The notes: a model not told the origin generated them from the sequence alone. Counted from the stretch's first letter, positions 46,087 to 55,229 are shown. The stretch is DNA of 64,000 bases from Nostoc cf. commune SO-36 (GCF_023734775.1 NZ_AP025732.1:5392501-5456500), one strand, 5' to 3'. Made by a program: numbers and translations.

Positions 46087-46684
46087 TACAGCGATTTTTA
46101 AAGTAGGGATTGGTGTATTTAATAAAATTTACCGACCGATTAGTCTGATTTAATTAATTCACGATAATTGCTTAAAAGTCAAGTGTTTTTAGCATTGAGT
46201 AATGAATCGAGTATGGGGCATCAGAAAAACTTCCCTAATCCCTAATCCCCAGCCCCCAAGTGTATCATCCAGACATTCGAGCGAGATACAGCACTAATAC
46301 GCTGGACGTTTAATCATGTTTACTATTAAAATACGGTAAGTGCATCGCATTACCGGGTTTTATATATAAAACCGCAAAAAATCAGTTATAAGTTGAGTTG
46401 AACAAAGCAACTGACCTATAAACAGCTATAAAAGCCTGTTTTAGCTAAATACCAGTCGTGATGCTTCCAAAAACTTCTAGATAGGTTTTGAGTTCTCCAG
46501 GAATTCTTTGCCCTAATTTTAACTGGATAACTTTTGTGTAACTCATTCCTTGTGAAACACAATAACTTGCCATGACTAGCTCTGTTTATTACTGGGCTAT
46601 GGTTCGGCTGAGTTGCTGCTATTTAGTAGTGAAGCTTTAGCTGACTTTCAGTTCAATCTGATTGTACTTGAAACCCTTGGGAGT
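46087..46684. other. Intergenic region between divergent tetR and tauE-like genes
   Basis: About 600 bp. It contains the candidate operator at 46134-46145, AATCCCTAATCCCCAGCCCCC low-complexity sequence near 46230-46258, and no recognised gene. Short frames are not protein-like. Confidence 0.4.
46134..46145 (-). promoter_or_regulatory. Candidate TetR-family operator
   Basis: GACCGATTAGTC is an imperfect palindrome (GAC-N2-AT-N2-GTC) 48 bp upstream of the tetR start. It resembles the GACCGATCGGTC operators of several TetR/AcrR regulators. Autoregulation is inferred. Confidence 0.4.
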
Positions 46685-47490
46685 ATGCATTATTTATTAC
46701 TACCGTTCTTAAGCTTTTTTGTTGGCATCATCGTTGGTTTAACCGGAATTGGCGGAGCTTCTCTGATTACACCAATGTTGATTTTTATTTTTCAGGTTCC
46801 GCCTTCTATTGCTGTGAGTTCTGATGTTGTGGCTGCCACATTAATGAAAATTGTTGGTAGCGTCAAACATTGGGAACAGAAAACACTTTGATACAGAAGT
46901 TGTTAAATGGTTAGCATTTGGGAGTGTTCCCGGCTCACTGTTCGGCGTGGGGATTTTGCACTTCATTAAACGTACAGGTGAGTATAACCTAGATAACATC
47001 TTGCTCCGTTTGCTTGGTGGGATGATTTTGCTAGTGACAGTGTTAGCACTAGTGCAATTGTTGTTATTGACTTTTTTCCCAAAATTTAATTTACCTGAAT
47101 TGCCAAAGTTAGACTTACAAACTAACTTTGGCCGTTTGCTAACAATCACTTTAGGAGCAGTTTTAGGCTGCTTCGTTGGTTTAACTAGCGTCTCTTCAGG
47201 TTCAATATTTGCCCTAATGCTGATTGGGTTTTTCCGCCTTGCTGCCCGGAAGTTAGTGGGTACAGACATTTCACACGCAGGCAATTTTACTACTGTTTAC
47301 AGCCCTTGGTCATCTCAGCCTGGGAACAGTTGATTGGAGTTTAGTATTGCCTATATGGTTAGGTTCTGTACCTGGGGTGTTACTAGGTGCTAAAATCTGC
47401 CAAGTCGCTCCCCAACGGCCACTAAGGTTTATTATTTACGCCATCTTGATGATGGGTAAGTTGGAAATTAGTTCATCAGGTTTGAAATAA
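46685..47490 (+). pseudogene. TauE/SafE family permease broken by two frameshifts
   Basis: Three phases combine into a permease of about 270 residues. The first has the TauE glycine-rich helix FLSFFVGIIVGLTGIGGASLITPML and ends after KHWEQKTL at TGA 46889-46891. The second continues DTEVVKWLAFGSVPGSLFGVG and the second half VLGCFVGLTSVSSGSIFALMLIGFF, then TDISHA. The third, one base away, continues ILLLFTALGHLSLGTVDWSLVLPIWLGSVPGVLLGAKICQ and ends at 47490. Breaks lie near 46866-46890 (probably a lost T) and 47280 (an extra G). Either decayed or mis-sequenced. An upstream in-frame start at 46613 is possible. Confidence 0.78.
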
Positions 47491-47528
47491 CTAAGTAACA
47501 GAGTTTGGTTGTAAAAGTTTTTCGCTGC

Positions 47529-48570
47529 TTACTCACTCTCCAAAAAGACAGCACCCAGATTAGGTGCGGCTAAATCTATCCCTCCGTTCGTTCCAGTGTT
47601 TGTAGGAAAACAAGAGTTAGTGACATTCAGCAATGTTTTTGGAGTGCAAGTAACATCAGGGGCAAATAGAGAGTAACCATAAACCTTTTTTCCCTGTGAC
47701 ACGAGTTCATCGGTGCGAATCAGAATACCTCCTAAAACTTGGTTGGGTGGAATAGTTAGTGGCAGGGTTTATGGGAATTCCAGAATTATTTTTAGCAGCA
47801 TTATTCAGGAAATAATATTGGGGAATGGGGTCTTGTAACGGTGTTTTACCCCAGGTGGAAGCTGCTATCACGTAAATGGGGCCATAAGAAGTGGGATTTC
47901 CGTGTTTATCCACACTTGTAATCGCCGCAATACCGAAACCATCGTGTCCAGTAGGTAATCCACGCTCAAAGACTGTAAAGCGAATTTTATTACTTGCCTT
48001 CACAGGTTTAACAAGCACAAAGTCAAGCCGCTCGATGCTAGCGTTACCGTTGTAAGGTGTGCCGCCTAAATTTGCACCTGTGTTAGTAAAAACGTTATCT
48101 GGGCCTGCTAATATATTGTTGATACTAAATAACGTTTTCTCTGGAAGTGGGCCCAAACTAAGAAAGTTAAAAGTATTAGAGGAAGAATCAAAACTGCCCT
48201 GGTAGTAAGCTAGCTTTCTGTCATCTGTGGAGGGGTTACGACGAATCTGCACAAAAGCAGGGATGGATCTAAATGTTGTGCTTCCTCCTGTGGTTGTCAA
48301 TCCTGTAATTGATTGAATTTGCCCCCCGAAATTGAGAGTAAAGGTATTGCCTGCAAATTCGCTGTCACCTGCAATGTTGGTAATAGATATATTCGGAAAT
48401 GAAGCAGTGTCGGTAGTGATTGAAGTGATATCTTGCCCTATTATCTGAGCTTGTGCTGAGTTAAAGCATAAAAATGGGGCGATCATGGAAATCAGACAAA
48501 AACTAGGTTGAATATTTGGGCGAAAACGGATAGGATTGCACCCAATTGCAGAGATAAGGGAGTGTTGCAT
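47529..48570 (-). pseudogene. Secreted protein of unknown function with one frameshift
   Basis: From ATG 48570 a signal peptide (FCLISMIAPFLCFNSAQAQ) is followed by a beta-rich, Gly/Ser/Thr-rich domain of about 240 residues (TLNFGGQIQSITGL, FVQIRRNPSTDDRKLAYYQGSF, IRFTVFERGLPTGHDGFG). Near codon NPATN the frame would end at 47707, but shifting by one base near 47748-47762 gives a further ~75 well-formed residues: IPPNQVLGGILIRTDELV to NLGAVFLESE with stop at 47529. The tail has paired Cys (VTCTPK, NSCFPT). No family recognised. The upstream in-frame ATG at 48600 is an alternative start. Confidence 0.65.
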
Positions 48571-48754
48571 GACATAGCTTCCAATGATTGAAAAAATCAT
48601 TGTTGATTATATTGATGCTCAAGTCACGTTTTGGTTAAGAATTGGTAAACAAAAAGTTTTTCTCCCAAGAGCGAACAGTAACGATTTAATTTTGAATTGC
48701 AGATTGGGATTTTCATCGTTCAATCTCAAATCCAGATTCAACATCCAACATCGA

Positions 48755-49417
48755 TTAACTTCTTACCCAAGGTAGTAGAGTGAATGTACCTCGTTCATAC
48801 ATAATAAACAACCCCAAGCCAATTAACACAAAAGGTACGGCAGCTTGACCGTAGCGACTTAAAATATCAGCAATGGTAGGTTGACGGCTTAAAAAATATG
48901 CGATCGCACACCAAACCCCTACCATGATAAAAAATATACTTAGAATTACTCCCAAGCTGGTAAGATCCTGACCAGCGAATAAAGGAATATATATACCAAT
49001 ATTGTCACCACCATTAGCGATCGTTACTGCTGCCACTTTATAAGTTTGGGGGTGCAAAACACTCAAAATAAAAGACAATACCGAGTTAGTCGGTGTGAAC
49101 TGCCCAAAATCACTACTTACTGTCTGAACTGTTGTAGTTTCTTCTTTTCTAGATACTAATTGTTGAATTCCAATTGCTATTGGTAGTAGTCCTAGCAATC
49201 CTATCCATTCTCGCGGTACAACCAAGCCACCAAAAAATCCTGGTAAGCTAGCGATGATAATGACTGCAAAACCCAGATATTGACCGAGTAAGATATGCCG
49301 CCGCCGAAAATTAACATCTATCTGTGAAAAAAATATTAACAAGATAAAGATGTCATCTATGTTAGTGGCGATAAAGGCAATTATCCCTTCACTGAAGGCT
49401 GTCCCTAGCTTACTCAT
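48755..49417 (-). CDS. Cadmium resistance transporter-like membrane protein (CadD family)
   Basis: The 220-residue protein has six to seven membrane helices and the CadD/LysE-like N-terminus AFSEGIIAFIATNIDDIFILLIFFSQ with its intramembrane Asp-Asp (residues 21-22). The helix LLGQYLGFAVIIIASLPGFFGGLV and the second motif VAAVTIANGGDNIGIYIPLFA with Asn/Asp also match. Proteins of this group are linked to cadmium efflux in Gram-positives; the cation handled here is unknown. A polar loop near 112-130 is cytoplasmic. Start ATG at 49417. Monocistronic. Confidence 0.9.
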   Translation of the reverse strand: MSKLGTAFSEGIIAFIATNIDDIFILLIFFSQIDVNFRRRHILLGQYLGFAVIIIASLPGFFGGLVVPREWIGLLGLLPIAIGIQQLVSRKEETTTVQTVSSDFGQFTPTNSVLSFILSVLHPQTYKVAAVTIANGGDNIGIYIPLFAGQDLTSLGVILSIFFIMVGVWCAIAYFLSRQPTIADILSRYGQAAVPFVLIGLGLFIMYERGTFTLLPWVRS

Positions 49418-49801
49418 GCTGGATTTTTAGAATCTACGATTTACTACCATACCAAATTAACCTTCTGTCACAATTACAAAGATTTAAGCACAAAGGTTTT
49501 AAGTTTACAAATGTTAGTAGGTTGGGTTGAACTTTAGTGTTACCCAACATCAAGCCTTAATTGTTGGGTTTCGTTCCTTTACTCAACTTACGCAAGTTAA
49601 GATTTTTATAGTTAACTAAACTGTATTATTCTATATTTATCTTTAAAATTTGTTTCTGCTTGATGATTTTGGTGAAAAATAATGCCAGCAACGATGAAAT
49701 TAGCGAAAATCCTAGTAAAGAACTAAGCAAATTTTAAATTTATCATTGGTTTTGATGCAGCAATCAAGCTCAAAAATATAGATTTTAACTTGAGGTGAAA
49801 T
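49418..49801. other. Intergenic region without recognised feature
   Basis: About 380 bp, AT-rich. It contains TGGGTTGAACTTTAGTGTTACCCAACATCAAGCCTTAATTGTTGGGTTTCGTT-type sequence (49521-49573) in which GTTGGGTT and AACCCAAC-like modules can pair, a common cyanobacterial dispersed hairpin. No gene supported. Confidence 0.4.
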
Positions 49802-50968
49802 TTAGCTCAATAATCGCTGCCAAGTTAGTTGTTGTGTCGCTTCGTCCCAATGCCAGCGTAATAAATTAGCGGGTTGATTTTTAGCAATTCCCGGTAAACC
49901 TATCGCTTGTCTAGGTGCATTGGTAGCTAATAAAATGGCAGTCTCTACGTCACAAATCCCCCACTTTACCAAATTCTGCACTCCCACTAATAGGGGTAAA
50001 GTCGTCCCCGATAAAGTACCGTCAGCGAGTCGTGCCGTACCGTCTTTAACTTCAATTTGTCGGCTGTCCCAAGGATACACGCCATCGGGTAGCCCCAGTG
50101 GTGAAAGGGCATCGCTGACTAGAAAAAGACCTTTTTCTTGATAACAGGCACGAAGTAAAATTTGCAGCATCGTGGGCGAAACGTGTTCACCATCAGCAAT
50201 AAAACCACACATCACATCAGGATGGGTAATTGCTGCCCCTAATAATCCTGGTTCGCGGTGATGTAATGGTGGCATGGCGTTGAAAGCATGAGTTACCATC
50301 GTTGCACCAAGTTTAAAAGCAAGTTGCGCTTGGGCAACAGTTGCCTGAGAATGCCCTAAACTAACGGTAATGCCCAAAGAACGCAAATATGGAATTACTT
50401 CGCCAGTGGGATCTAACTCCGGCGCTAAGGTGATGACTTTGACGATCGCAGCATAGTCACCCAAAACTCGCTTTACCTCGTCAACTGTTAAGGGTAACAA
50501 GTACTCTGCTGGATGCGCGCCGCGCTTTTCGTAATTTAAAAATGGCCCTTCTAGATGCACTCCGAGAATCTTAGCACCTACTTGTTGACTGGAAATAACC
50601 TCAGCAATAACAGCAAGCGATCGCTGAATCTTTTCTACTGAAGTTGTCACAAGTGTCGGTAAAAATCCATCTACCCCGGCATCCCACAAAAATTGTGAGA
50701 TTTTTGGGAGTATATAAGCATTTTCAGCTGTCAAATCAGGAAATGCCAAACCCAACGCACCGTTAATTTGTAAATCAACGCCGCCTAGAGAAATCAAGTC
50801 ACCTTTTACATTTAGTAGGGATACACATCCGTGTATTCTTACCGTACCCATTGGCAAGATTTGCTCAATTATGCCCTCTTGATTAACTAAGAGCATCTGC
50901 AAATCTTTGTAACCAGGCACTCTAGCATTGATAATATCTACAGGATTTTGTGTTGCTTGGATCATCAC
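49802..50968 (-). CDS. nagA: N-acetylglucosamine-6-phosphate deacetylase
   Basis: NagA removes acetate from GlcNAc-6-phosphate in amino-sugar and cell-wall recycling. The 388-residue protein has ISLGGVDLQINGALGLAFPDL, where the metal-binding HxH found in other NagA enzymes is replaced by DLQ, as in NagA with a single metal. Other motifs are GVHLEGPFLNYEKRGAHP (Glu ligand), VSLGHSQAT (His), VTHAFNAMPPLHHREPG (His plus substrate loop) and the catalytic Asp in LVSDALSPLG. Start ATG at 50968 or the second Met. It is divergent from purE. Confidence 0.93.
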   Translation of the reverse strand: MMIQATQNPVDIINARVPGYKDLQMLLVNQEGIIEQILPMGTVRIHGCVSLLNVKGDLISLGGVDLQINGALGLAFPDLTAENAYILPKISQFLWDAGVDGFLPTLVTTSVEKIQRSLAVIAEVISSQQVGAKILGVHLEGPFLNYEKRGAHPAEYLLPLTVDEVKRVLGDYAAIVKVITLAPELDPTGEVIPYLRSLGITVSLGHSQATVAQAQLAFKLGATMVTHAFNAMPPLHHREPGLLGAAITHPDVMCGFIADGEHVSPTMLQILLRACYQEKGLFLVSDALSPLGLPDGVYPWDSRQIEVKDGTARLADGTLSGTTLPLLVGVQNLVKWGICDVETAILLATNAPRQAIGLPGIAKNQPANLLRWHWDEATQQLTWQRLLS

Positions 50969-51103
50969 ACTGGCTAGGGAATAATTAAACCTGACCCGAT
51001 TTTAGATGGAACAATCGGCAATTAATCCAAAATCATTCTACGGCTCGACTGAGCGCTAGCCGAACGTCTGAACACTTACGACAAGTCCAAAATCCAAAAT
51101 TAT

Positions 51104-51622
51104 ATGGCTCCTTTAGTTGGTATTATCATGGGCAGCGATTCTGATTTGCCCACCATGAAAGACGCGATCGCAGTTTGTGAAGAATTTGGCGTTGAGAGCG
51201 AAGTGGCGATCGTTTCTGCTCATCGTACCCCAGAACGCATGGTGCAATATGCTCAACTTGCACACCAACGCGGTATTAAAGTAATTATTGCTGGCGCGGG
51301 TGGTGCTGCCCATCTGCCGGGAATGGTAGCATCTTTAACTCCGCTTCCTGTCATTGGTGTTCCTGTACCCACTCGTAACTTACAAGGTGTTGATTCTTTG
51401 TATTCTATTTTACAAATGCCTGGGGGTATTCCTGTGGCAACAGTGGCAATCGGTAATGCCAAAAATGCCGGTCTTTTAGCAGTACAAATCCTCGCAACTC
51501 ATCAACCAGAATTGTTAGAAAAAGTGCAGCAATATCGCAAAACTTTATGTGAATCAGTAATTGCAAAGCAAGCAAAACTAGAAGAATTAGGCTATGAGCA
51601 ATATTTACAGCAAATGCCTTGA
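51104..51622 (+). CDS. purE: N5-carboxyaminoimidazole ribonucleotide mutase (class I PurE)
   Basis: PurE converts N5-CAIR to CAIR in purine synthesis. The 172-residue protein has [27 protein letters not shown] (active-site His) and [26 protein letters not shown], the complete class I signature. Start ATG at 51104. Its last codons form the 5' arm of a 12-bp inverted repeat that runs into a minisatellite just downstream. Confidence 0.96.
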   Translation: MAPLVGIIMGSDSDLPTMKDAIAVCEEFGVESEVAIVSAHRTPERMVQYAQLAHQRGIKVIIAGAGGAAHLPGMVASLTPLPVIGVPVPTRNLQGVDSLYSILQMPGGIPVATVAIGNAKNAGLLAVQILATHQPELLEKVQQYRKTLCESVIAKQAKLEELGYEQYLQQMP

Positions 51623-51651
51623 GTAATTCGTAATTAGTTAAGGCATTTGCT
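51609..51651 (+). terminator. Hairpin spanning the purE stop codon
   Basis: AGCAAATGCCTT (51609-51620) and AAGGCATTTGCT (51640-51651) are exact inverse copies with a 19-nt loop containing the TGA. The 3' arm continues into TTGTTA and then the 21-bp repeat array. It may act as a terminator, although a T-tract is poor. Confidence 0.5.
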
Positions 51652-51655
51652 TGTT

Positions 51656-51865
51656 AGGCGACACCATTTGCTTGTCAGGCGACACCATTTGCTTGTTAGG
51701 CGACACCATTTGCTTGTTAAGCGACACCATTTGCTTGTTAAGCGACTCCATTTGCTTGTTGGGCGACTCTATTTGCTTGTTGAGCGACTCCATTTGCTTG
51801 TTGAGCGACTCCATTTGCTTGTTGAGCGACTCCATTTGCTTGTTAAGCGACTCCATTTGCTTGTT
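51656..51865. repeat. 21-bp minisatellite, ten units
   Basis: Ten consecutive copies of AGGCGACACCATTTGCTTGTT and variants. The first four carry GACACC and later ones GACTCC, and the first bases change AGG/AAG/GGG/GAG. The length, divisible by 3, keeps frames open on both strands (heptad MESLNKQ on the minus strand, LLVRRHH or CLLGDTI on the plus). The extreme regularity and missing start signals argue against coding. A partial unit precedes it at 51641. Confidence 0.92.
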
Positions 51866-52022
51866 AGACGACTTCCAGAAATTAAATTATTCAATTTTGG
51901 GAGCGAAGACGATCATTAGATTCTTCCTCCCCTGCCTCCCCTGCGCCCCCTGCTTCCCCTGCTCACCAAAGCAATGGGTATTTTTTTTCTTGAAAGTCCC
52001 CAGGCGACTCCATTTGCTAGAC
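51866..52022. mobile_element. Possible MITE inserted in the minisatellite
   Basis: After the tenth unit the sequence departs at GACTTCCAGAAATTAAATT, runs through CCTCCCCTGCC-type tracts, and ends TTTTTTTTCTTGAAAGTCCCC. A unit-like AGGCGACTCCATTTGCT then resumes at 52003-52019. The two ends are rough inverses and resemble the ends of the ISAzo13-type element at 3630-4952. Suggests insertion into the array by a related element; boundaries uncertain. Confidence 0.4.
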
Positions 52023-52124
52023 AAACTTAACTGAAAAATTCTAAGATTGAAGCGATCGCTCCAGAATCAATGCAGCATTCTGAAGTATCTTGATCCTGAG
52101 ACCTTAGTCAAAAATTGAGAGCTA

Positions 52125-52904
52125 ATGTGCCAATTGCTCGGAATGAATTGCAATGTTCCAACGGATATTTGCTTTTCTTTTGAAGGGTTTTCTGCACGGG
52201 GAGGAAAAACGGATGACCATCGCGATGGTTGGGGCATTGCTTTCTTTGAAGGAAAGGGATGTCGAATGTTTTTAGATGCCCAACCTTCTGTTGCTTCTCC
52301 GGTAGCGGAGTTTGTGCGGAGTTATCCCATCCACTCAACCCATGTCATAGCCCATATCCGTAAAGCTACTCAGGGTGAAATTGCCCTACACAATTGCCAT
52401 CCTTTCCGTAGAGAATTGTGGGGTCAATATTGGGTATTTGCCCACAATGGTAATTTGCCAGATTTTGATCCAGAAAATTTGGGCTTTTATCAAGCCGTAG
52501 GTGATACCGATAGTGAAAAGGCATTCTGTATGATGCTAGAAACACTGCGATCGCATTTTCCCCAGGGTAAGCCTGACATCAAGGAACTGTACTCTGTGCT
52601 GCAAGAAATTACTGCTGTAATTGCAAAACTGGGTATATTTAATTACTTATTATCAGATGGAGTCAACTTTTTTGCTTATTGCTCAACCAAACTCAGCTAT
52701 ATTGTCCGCCAAGCGCCCTTTGCGGCTGCCCATTTAATTGACCACGACATGACTGTAGATTTTCGGGAAGTGACTACAGAACGCGATCGCGTTGCTGTCA
52801 TTGCTACCACACCTCTGACTGACAACGAAGTATGGACACAAATCCAACCAGGAGAATTACTAGTTTTTCAGGACGGTTTGCCCATAAAATATGCATTCAC
52901 TTAA
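52125..52904 (+). CDS. Class II glutamine amidotransferase (YafJ/GAT_4-like)
   Basis: The 259-residue protein starts MCQLLGMN, with Cys2 as the N-terminal nucleophile after Met removal. Ntn-hydrolase motifs are HRDGWGIAFFEGKGCRMF, VIAHIRKATQGEIALHNCHPF (Arg and oxyanion region), WVFAHNGNLPDF and GDTDSEKAFCMML. No synthetase domain is attached, so it is a stand-alone amidotransferase as in YafJ. Its substrate is unknown; hydrolysis of gamma-glutamyl compounds is likely. ATG at 52125 is fixed by the need for Cys2. Confidence 0.93.
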   Translation: MCQLLGMNCNVPTDICFSFEGFSARGGKTDDHRDGWGIAFFEGKGCRMFLDAQPSVASPVAEFVRSYPIHSTHVIAHIRKATQGEIALHNCHPFRRELWGQYWVFAHNGNLPDFDPENLGFYQAVGDTDSEKAFCMMLETLRSHFPQGKPDIKELYSVLQEITAVIAKLGIFNYLLSDGVNFFAYCSTKLSYIVRQAPFAAAHLIDHDMTVDFREVTTERDRVAVIATTPLTDNEVWTQIQPGELLVFQDGLPIKYAFT

Positions 52905-53133
52905 TATCAAAGTTTGTTCATACTTTTGGCAAGTCTCTTATTAACTCAGCCCTGCTGAGTCGTTTTTCATGGTTTAGTCTAAACTCCAGTAATATGAGAC
53001 AATTCGCGATCGCACCCTCAGCTTTCCTGAGATGGGGCGGCAGTCGGCAGGGGGTAAAGCAATTAATGCGTTTATTAAGAAATTGTCGAGCCAAAACCCC
53101 CACTAACTTAAATCACCACTAGTTCTAAACTTT

Positions 53134-53976
53134 TTACACAACTTCCATAATTGTAGGCAAAATGTATGATTCAACAGGATAGTTGGTAATGAACAGTTCC
53201 TTGCCTTTGTCTGCCTTCTGCTGTTTGTAGTTGTTCATCCCGTATTGCAACTCCCATTCATAAATGTAGGCAAAGGCAAAGTTACGCCGCACTTGTTCAC
53301 AGTTATCGTAAGTGATCAACCATTTGTGTGAACACTCCGACATTAGTTTGGCAAAGCGAGAATGGTCAAAACAGGTATGCAAATCACCTCTCTTACCATA
53401 AAGCTTAGATTGAGTCTTGCTGAGATAAGGTGGATCTAGAAAGATAAATACATCTTCTCCCGGTTCAGCAAGTAGGGTGCTGTAGTCGAAGTTACTCACA
53501 CGGGTATTAACAAAGCAACCATCCAAAGCTGCTAATCGCTCAATCGAAGAGTCTGTAAACCGACCTTTGAAGGAAGCACTACTATAACCGCCACTCTCAA
53601 TAGTTCCTGAAAAGCTGATCCGGTTAAGAACAAAAAACCGCACACCCCGCTCTAGTGGACTCATGGTACTAGTATCTGCGGCTGCGAGAGATTTAAACAA
53701 GGCACGTCCATCTGTGTAAGAGCGTTTTACTTTCCAGACCTCCTCAACTAACTCTCTTTGATTGGTTTTAACTTGATGCCAGAAGTAGTAGAGTTCAAGG
53801 TTTAGATCATTGACCCAGCAAGGCATACTGGGGTACTTCTGTAAAACATGAAAAAATACAGAACCACCGCCAACAAAAGGTTCACGGAATTCCTTAAATG
53901 TAGGAGGTAGATAGTGAGCAATTTGAGGAATTGCCTTTTGCTTTCCGCCGGGATAACGTAATGGACTTTTAAACAT
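53134..53976 (-). CDS. DNA adenine-N6 methyltransferase, D12 (Dam/DpnM) class
   Basis: The 280-residue enzyme has the D12-class order: SPLRYPGGKQKAIPQI (SAM-binding motif X), REPFVGGGSVFFHVL (motif I), WVNDLNLELYYFWHQV, NRISFSGTIESGGYS, then the catalytic motif FIFLDPPYLSK (DPPY, motif IV) and FAKLMSECSHKWLITYDN. It methylates adenine; the recognised sequence cannot be deduced. Its start overlaps the end of the endonuclease gene by 8 bp on the same strand, the usual arrangement of a type II restriction-modification system. Start ATG at 53976. Confidence 0.93.
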   Translation of the reverse strand: MFKSPLRYPGGKQKAIPQIAHYLPPTFKEFREPFVGGGSVFFHVLQKYPSMPCWVNDLNLELYYFWHQVKTNQRELVEEVWKVKRSYTDGRALFKSLAAADTSTMSPLERGVRFFVLNRISFSGTIESGGYSSASFKGRFTDSSIERLAALDGCFVNTRVSNFDYSTLLAEPGEDVFIFLDPPYLSKTQSKLYGKRGDLHTCFDHSRFAKLMSECSHKWLITYDNCEQVRRNFAFAYIYEWELQYGMNNYKQQKADKGKELFITNYPVESYILPTIMEVV

Positions 53977-54829
53977 AAGGAATTATAGTAGCAGTAAGGG
54001 GATTTTTTAGTGCCTTAGTATCAAATTTCAAACTAGGAGAGTTTTTCAGTTGGCTTGATGCGGTATGTAAGCGCATAGAAATTTCCCATCCGTTGTCAAA
54101 ACTCAAAAAAACATACTGTTTGTTAACCGTTGCTATCACGTTAGTAGGCATTTGGATTTCTGCAAACTGCTGAATATTCAGGGTTCGGGCGTGGGTATCA
54201 ACAATAATTTTGTAGTAATTCACATTACCAACAAGGTATTGAAATAACTTGGTGGCGTAAGTGTCAGTATGGCTATTGATAAATTGGCTAACCAAATTAC
54301 AGACTGGAGTATACAAATGCTGTTCAATCAAAGCTGGCGGTAGTTCTGCAAAAAGCTTTGCCTGTCCAATATGTTGCATGAACTCCTGTGTGATTGCTCG
54401 GTATTGTTGTTTAAACTGCTGCATCTGTAGGTCATTTTTAGCGAAACCGCAGTGAACTGGAGTTGTCCCAGGACGTTGGTGCCTGAGTGCGGTATGGTTA
54501 TGTTTGAGTGACAGATTAACTGTCCATGCTTTTGAAGTTAAACAAATATCAGTAACATCATTCTGATTCTGATCTGGTAGTCGATCTATCGTGATTGATG
54601 GTTGCTTGGACAACTGAAATTGAGGATTCAACCACAGTAGCAGCAGCGCATTAGCCGCTAGTCTTAATTCATTTAAGAGTAATGAATTTAATTCTGTTAA
54701 CTTGCTGGCATCTCTAAGTTGAGCATTGTTAGCTCTAACTGTTAGGCTGACCCCTGGGTGAGTTATAATTATTACTTCCGTTATCAGGTACTCTAATACA
54801 CAACCATGCAGGTTTGAACGGGGTGTCAT
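53969..54829 (-). CDS. Probable type II restriction endonuclease, HaeIII-family-like
   Basis: The 286-residue protein is encoded immediately upstream of the adenine methylase, overlapping it by 8 bp. After an N-terminal helical region (ASKLTELNSLLLNELRLAANALLLL), residues about 88-120 read DVTDICLTSKAWTVNLSLKHNHTALRHQR. That resembles the HaeIII-type PD-(D/E)XK core (Asp, then S-x-K-H-N-H-x-A-x-x-H-x-R). Downstream helices (FKQQYRAITQEFM, LFAELPPALIEQHLY) fit the same family. Cognate site unknown. The HaeIII likeness is from memory of the motif; context makes a restriction role very likely. Confidence 0.7.
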   Translation of the reverse strand: MTPRSNLHGCVLEYLITEVIIITHPGVSLTVRANNAQLRDASKLTELNSLLLNELRLAANALLLLWLNPQFQLSKQPSITIDRLPDQNQNDVTDICLTSKAWTVNLSLKHNHTALRHQRPGTTPVHCGFAKNDLQMQQFKQQYRAITQEFMQHIGQAKLFAELPPALIEQHLYTPVCNLVSQFINSHTDTYATKLFQYLVGNVNYYKIIVDTHARTLNIQQFAEIQMPTNVIATVNKQYVFLSFDNGWEISMRLHTASSQLKNSPSLKFDTKALKNPLTATIIPYV

Positions 54830-55037
54830 ATTTGTAGAACATTATGTTGTTCCACAGAGTAACCGATGACCTGTCAAAGTAATGTGATTTGAAAGCATCG
54901 TAAAATTATGCAAAAGCAGACGCAGAAATTATGTAAGTTTTATTACTTTCCCTGCTGGGCTTCTGCGTGATACAGCCTGTTTATGGTTGCAGAACGCCCT
55001 CATGTTTGCAGGTATGCTCCTCAGCAAGCGCATAAAT

Positions 55038-55229
55038 TTACGCATCAAAATCAATTGGCTGACCGTTAAAATGCTTGTGAATGCTTTCGGGAGTCAACCA
55101 ACCAGGTATTGTCACCTTTTTATCTACTTCTGCATCACCCTCTGAATTATTTAAACCGTTAATCGTTGCCACCTTTAAAGGTGTCTTACCGTCTGCTGTT
55201 TTGCGGTCAATTTGAATCTGACTTTTCAC
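55038..55229 (-). CDS. Small hypothetical protein, uncertain
   Basis: A 63-residue frame with GTG start at 55229 and stop at 55038. The composition is protein-like: DRKTADGKTPLKVATINGLNN, then KKVTIPGWLTPESIHKHFNG. It is acidic near the end, with no membrane or metal motif. It lies between the restriction gene and sbpA. It may be a true small gene or a fragment. I do not recognise it. Confidence 0.4.
   Translation of the reverse strand: MKSQIQIDRKTADGKTPLKVATINGLNNSEGDAEVDKKVTIPGWLTPESIHKHFNGQPIDFDA

Noticed and set aside
51638..51919. Open frames on both strands encoding heptad repeats (MESLNKQ; LLVRRHH)
   Set aside because: They are produced by a 21-bp tandem array whose length is a multiple of three. 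No ribosome site or non-repeat domain, so treated as minisatellite.
52832..53122. 96-residue frame overlapping the amidotransferase end
   Set aside because: Composition looks random and the frame begins within the conserved gene; no ribosome site.
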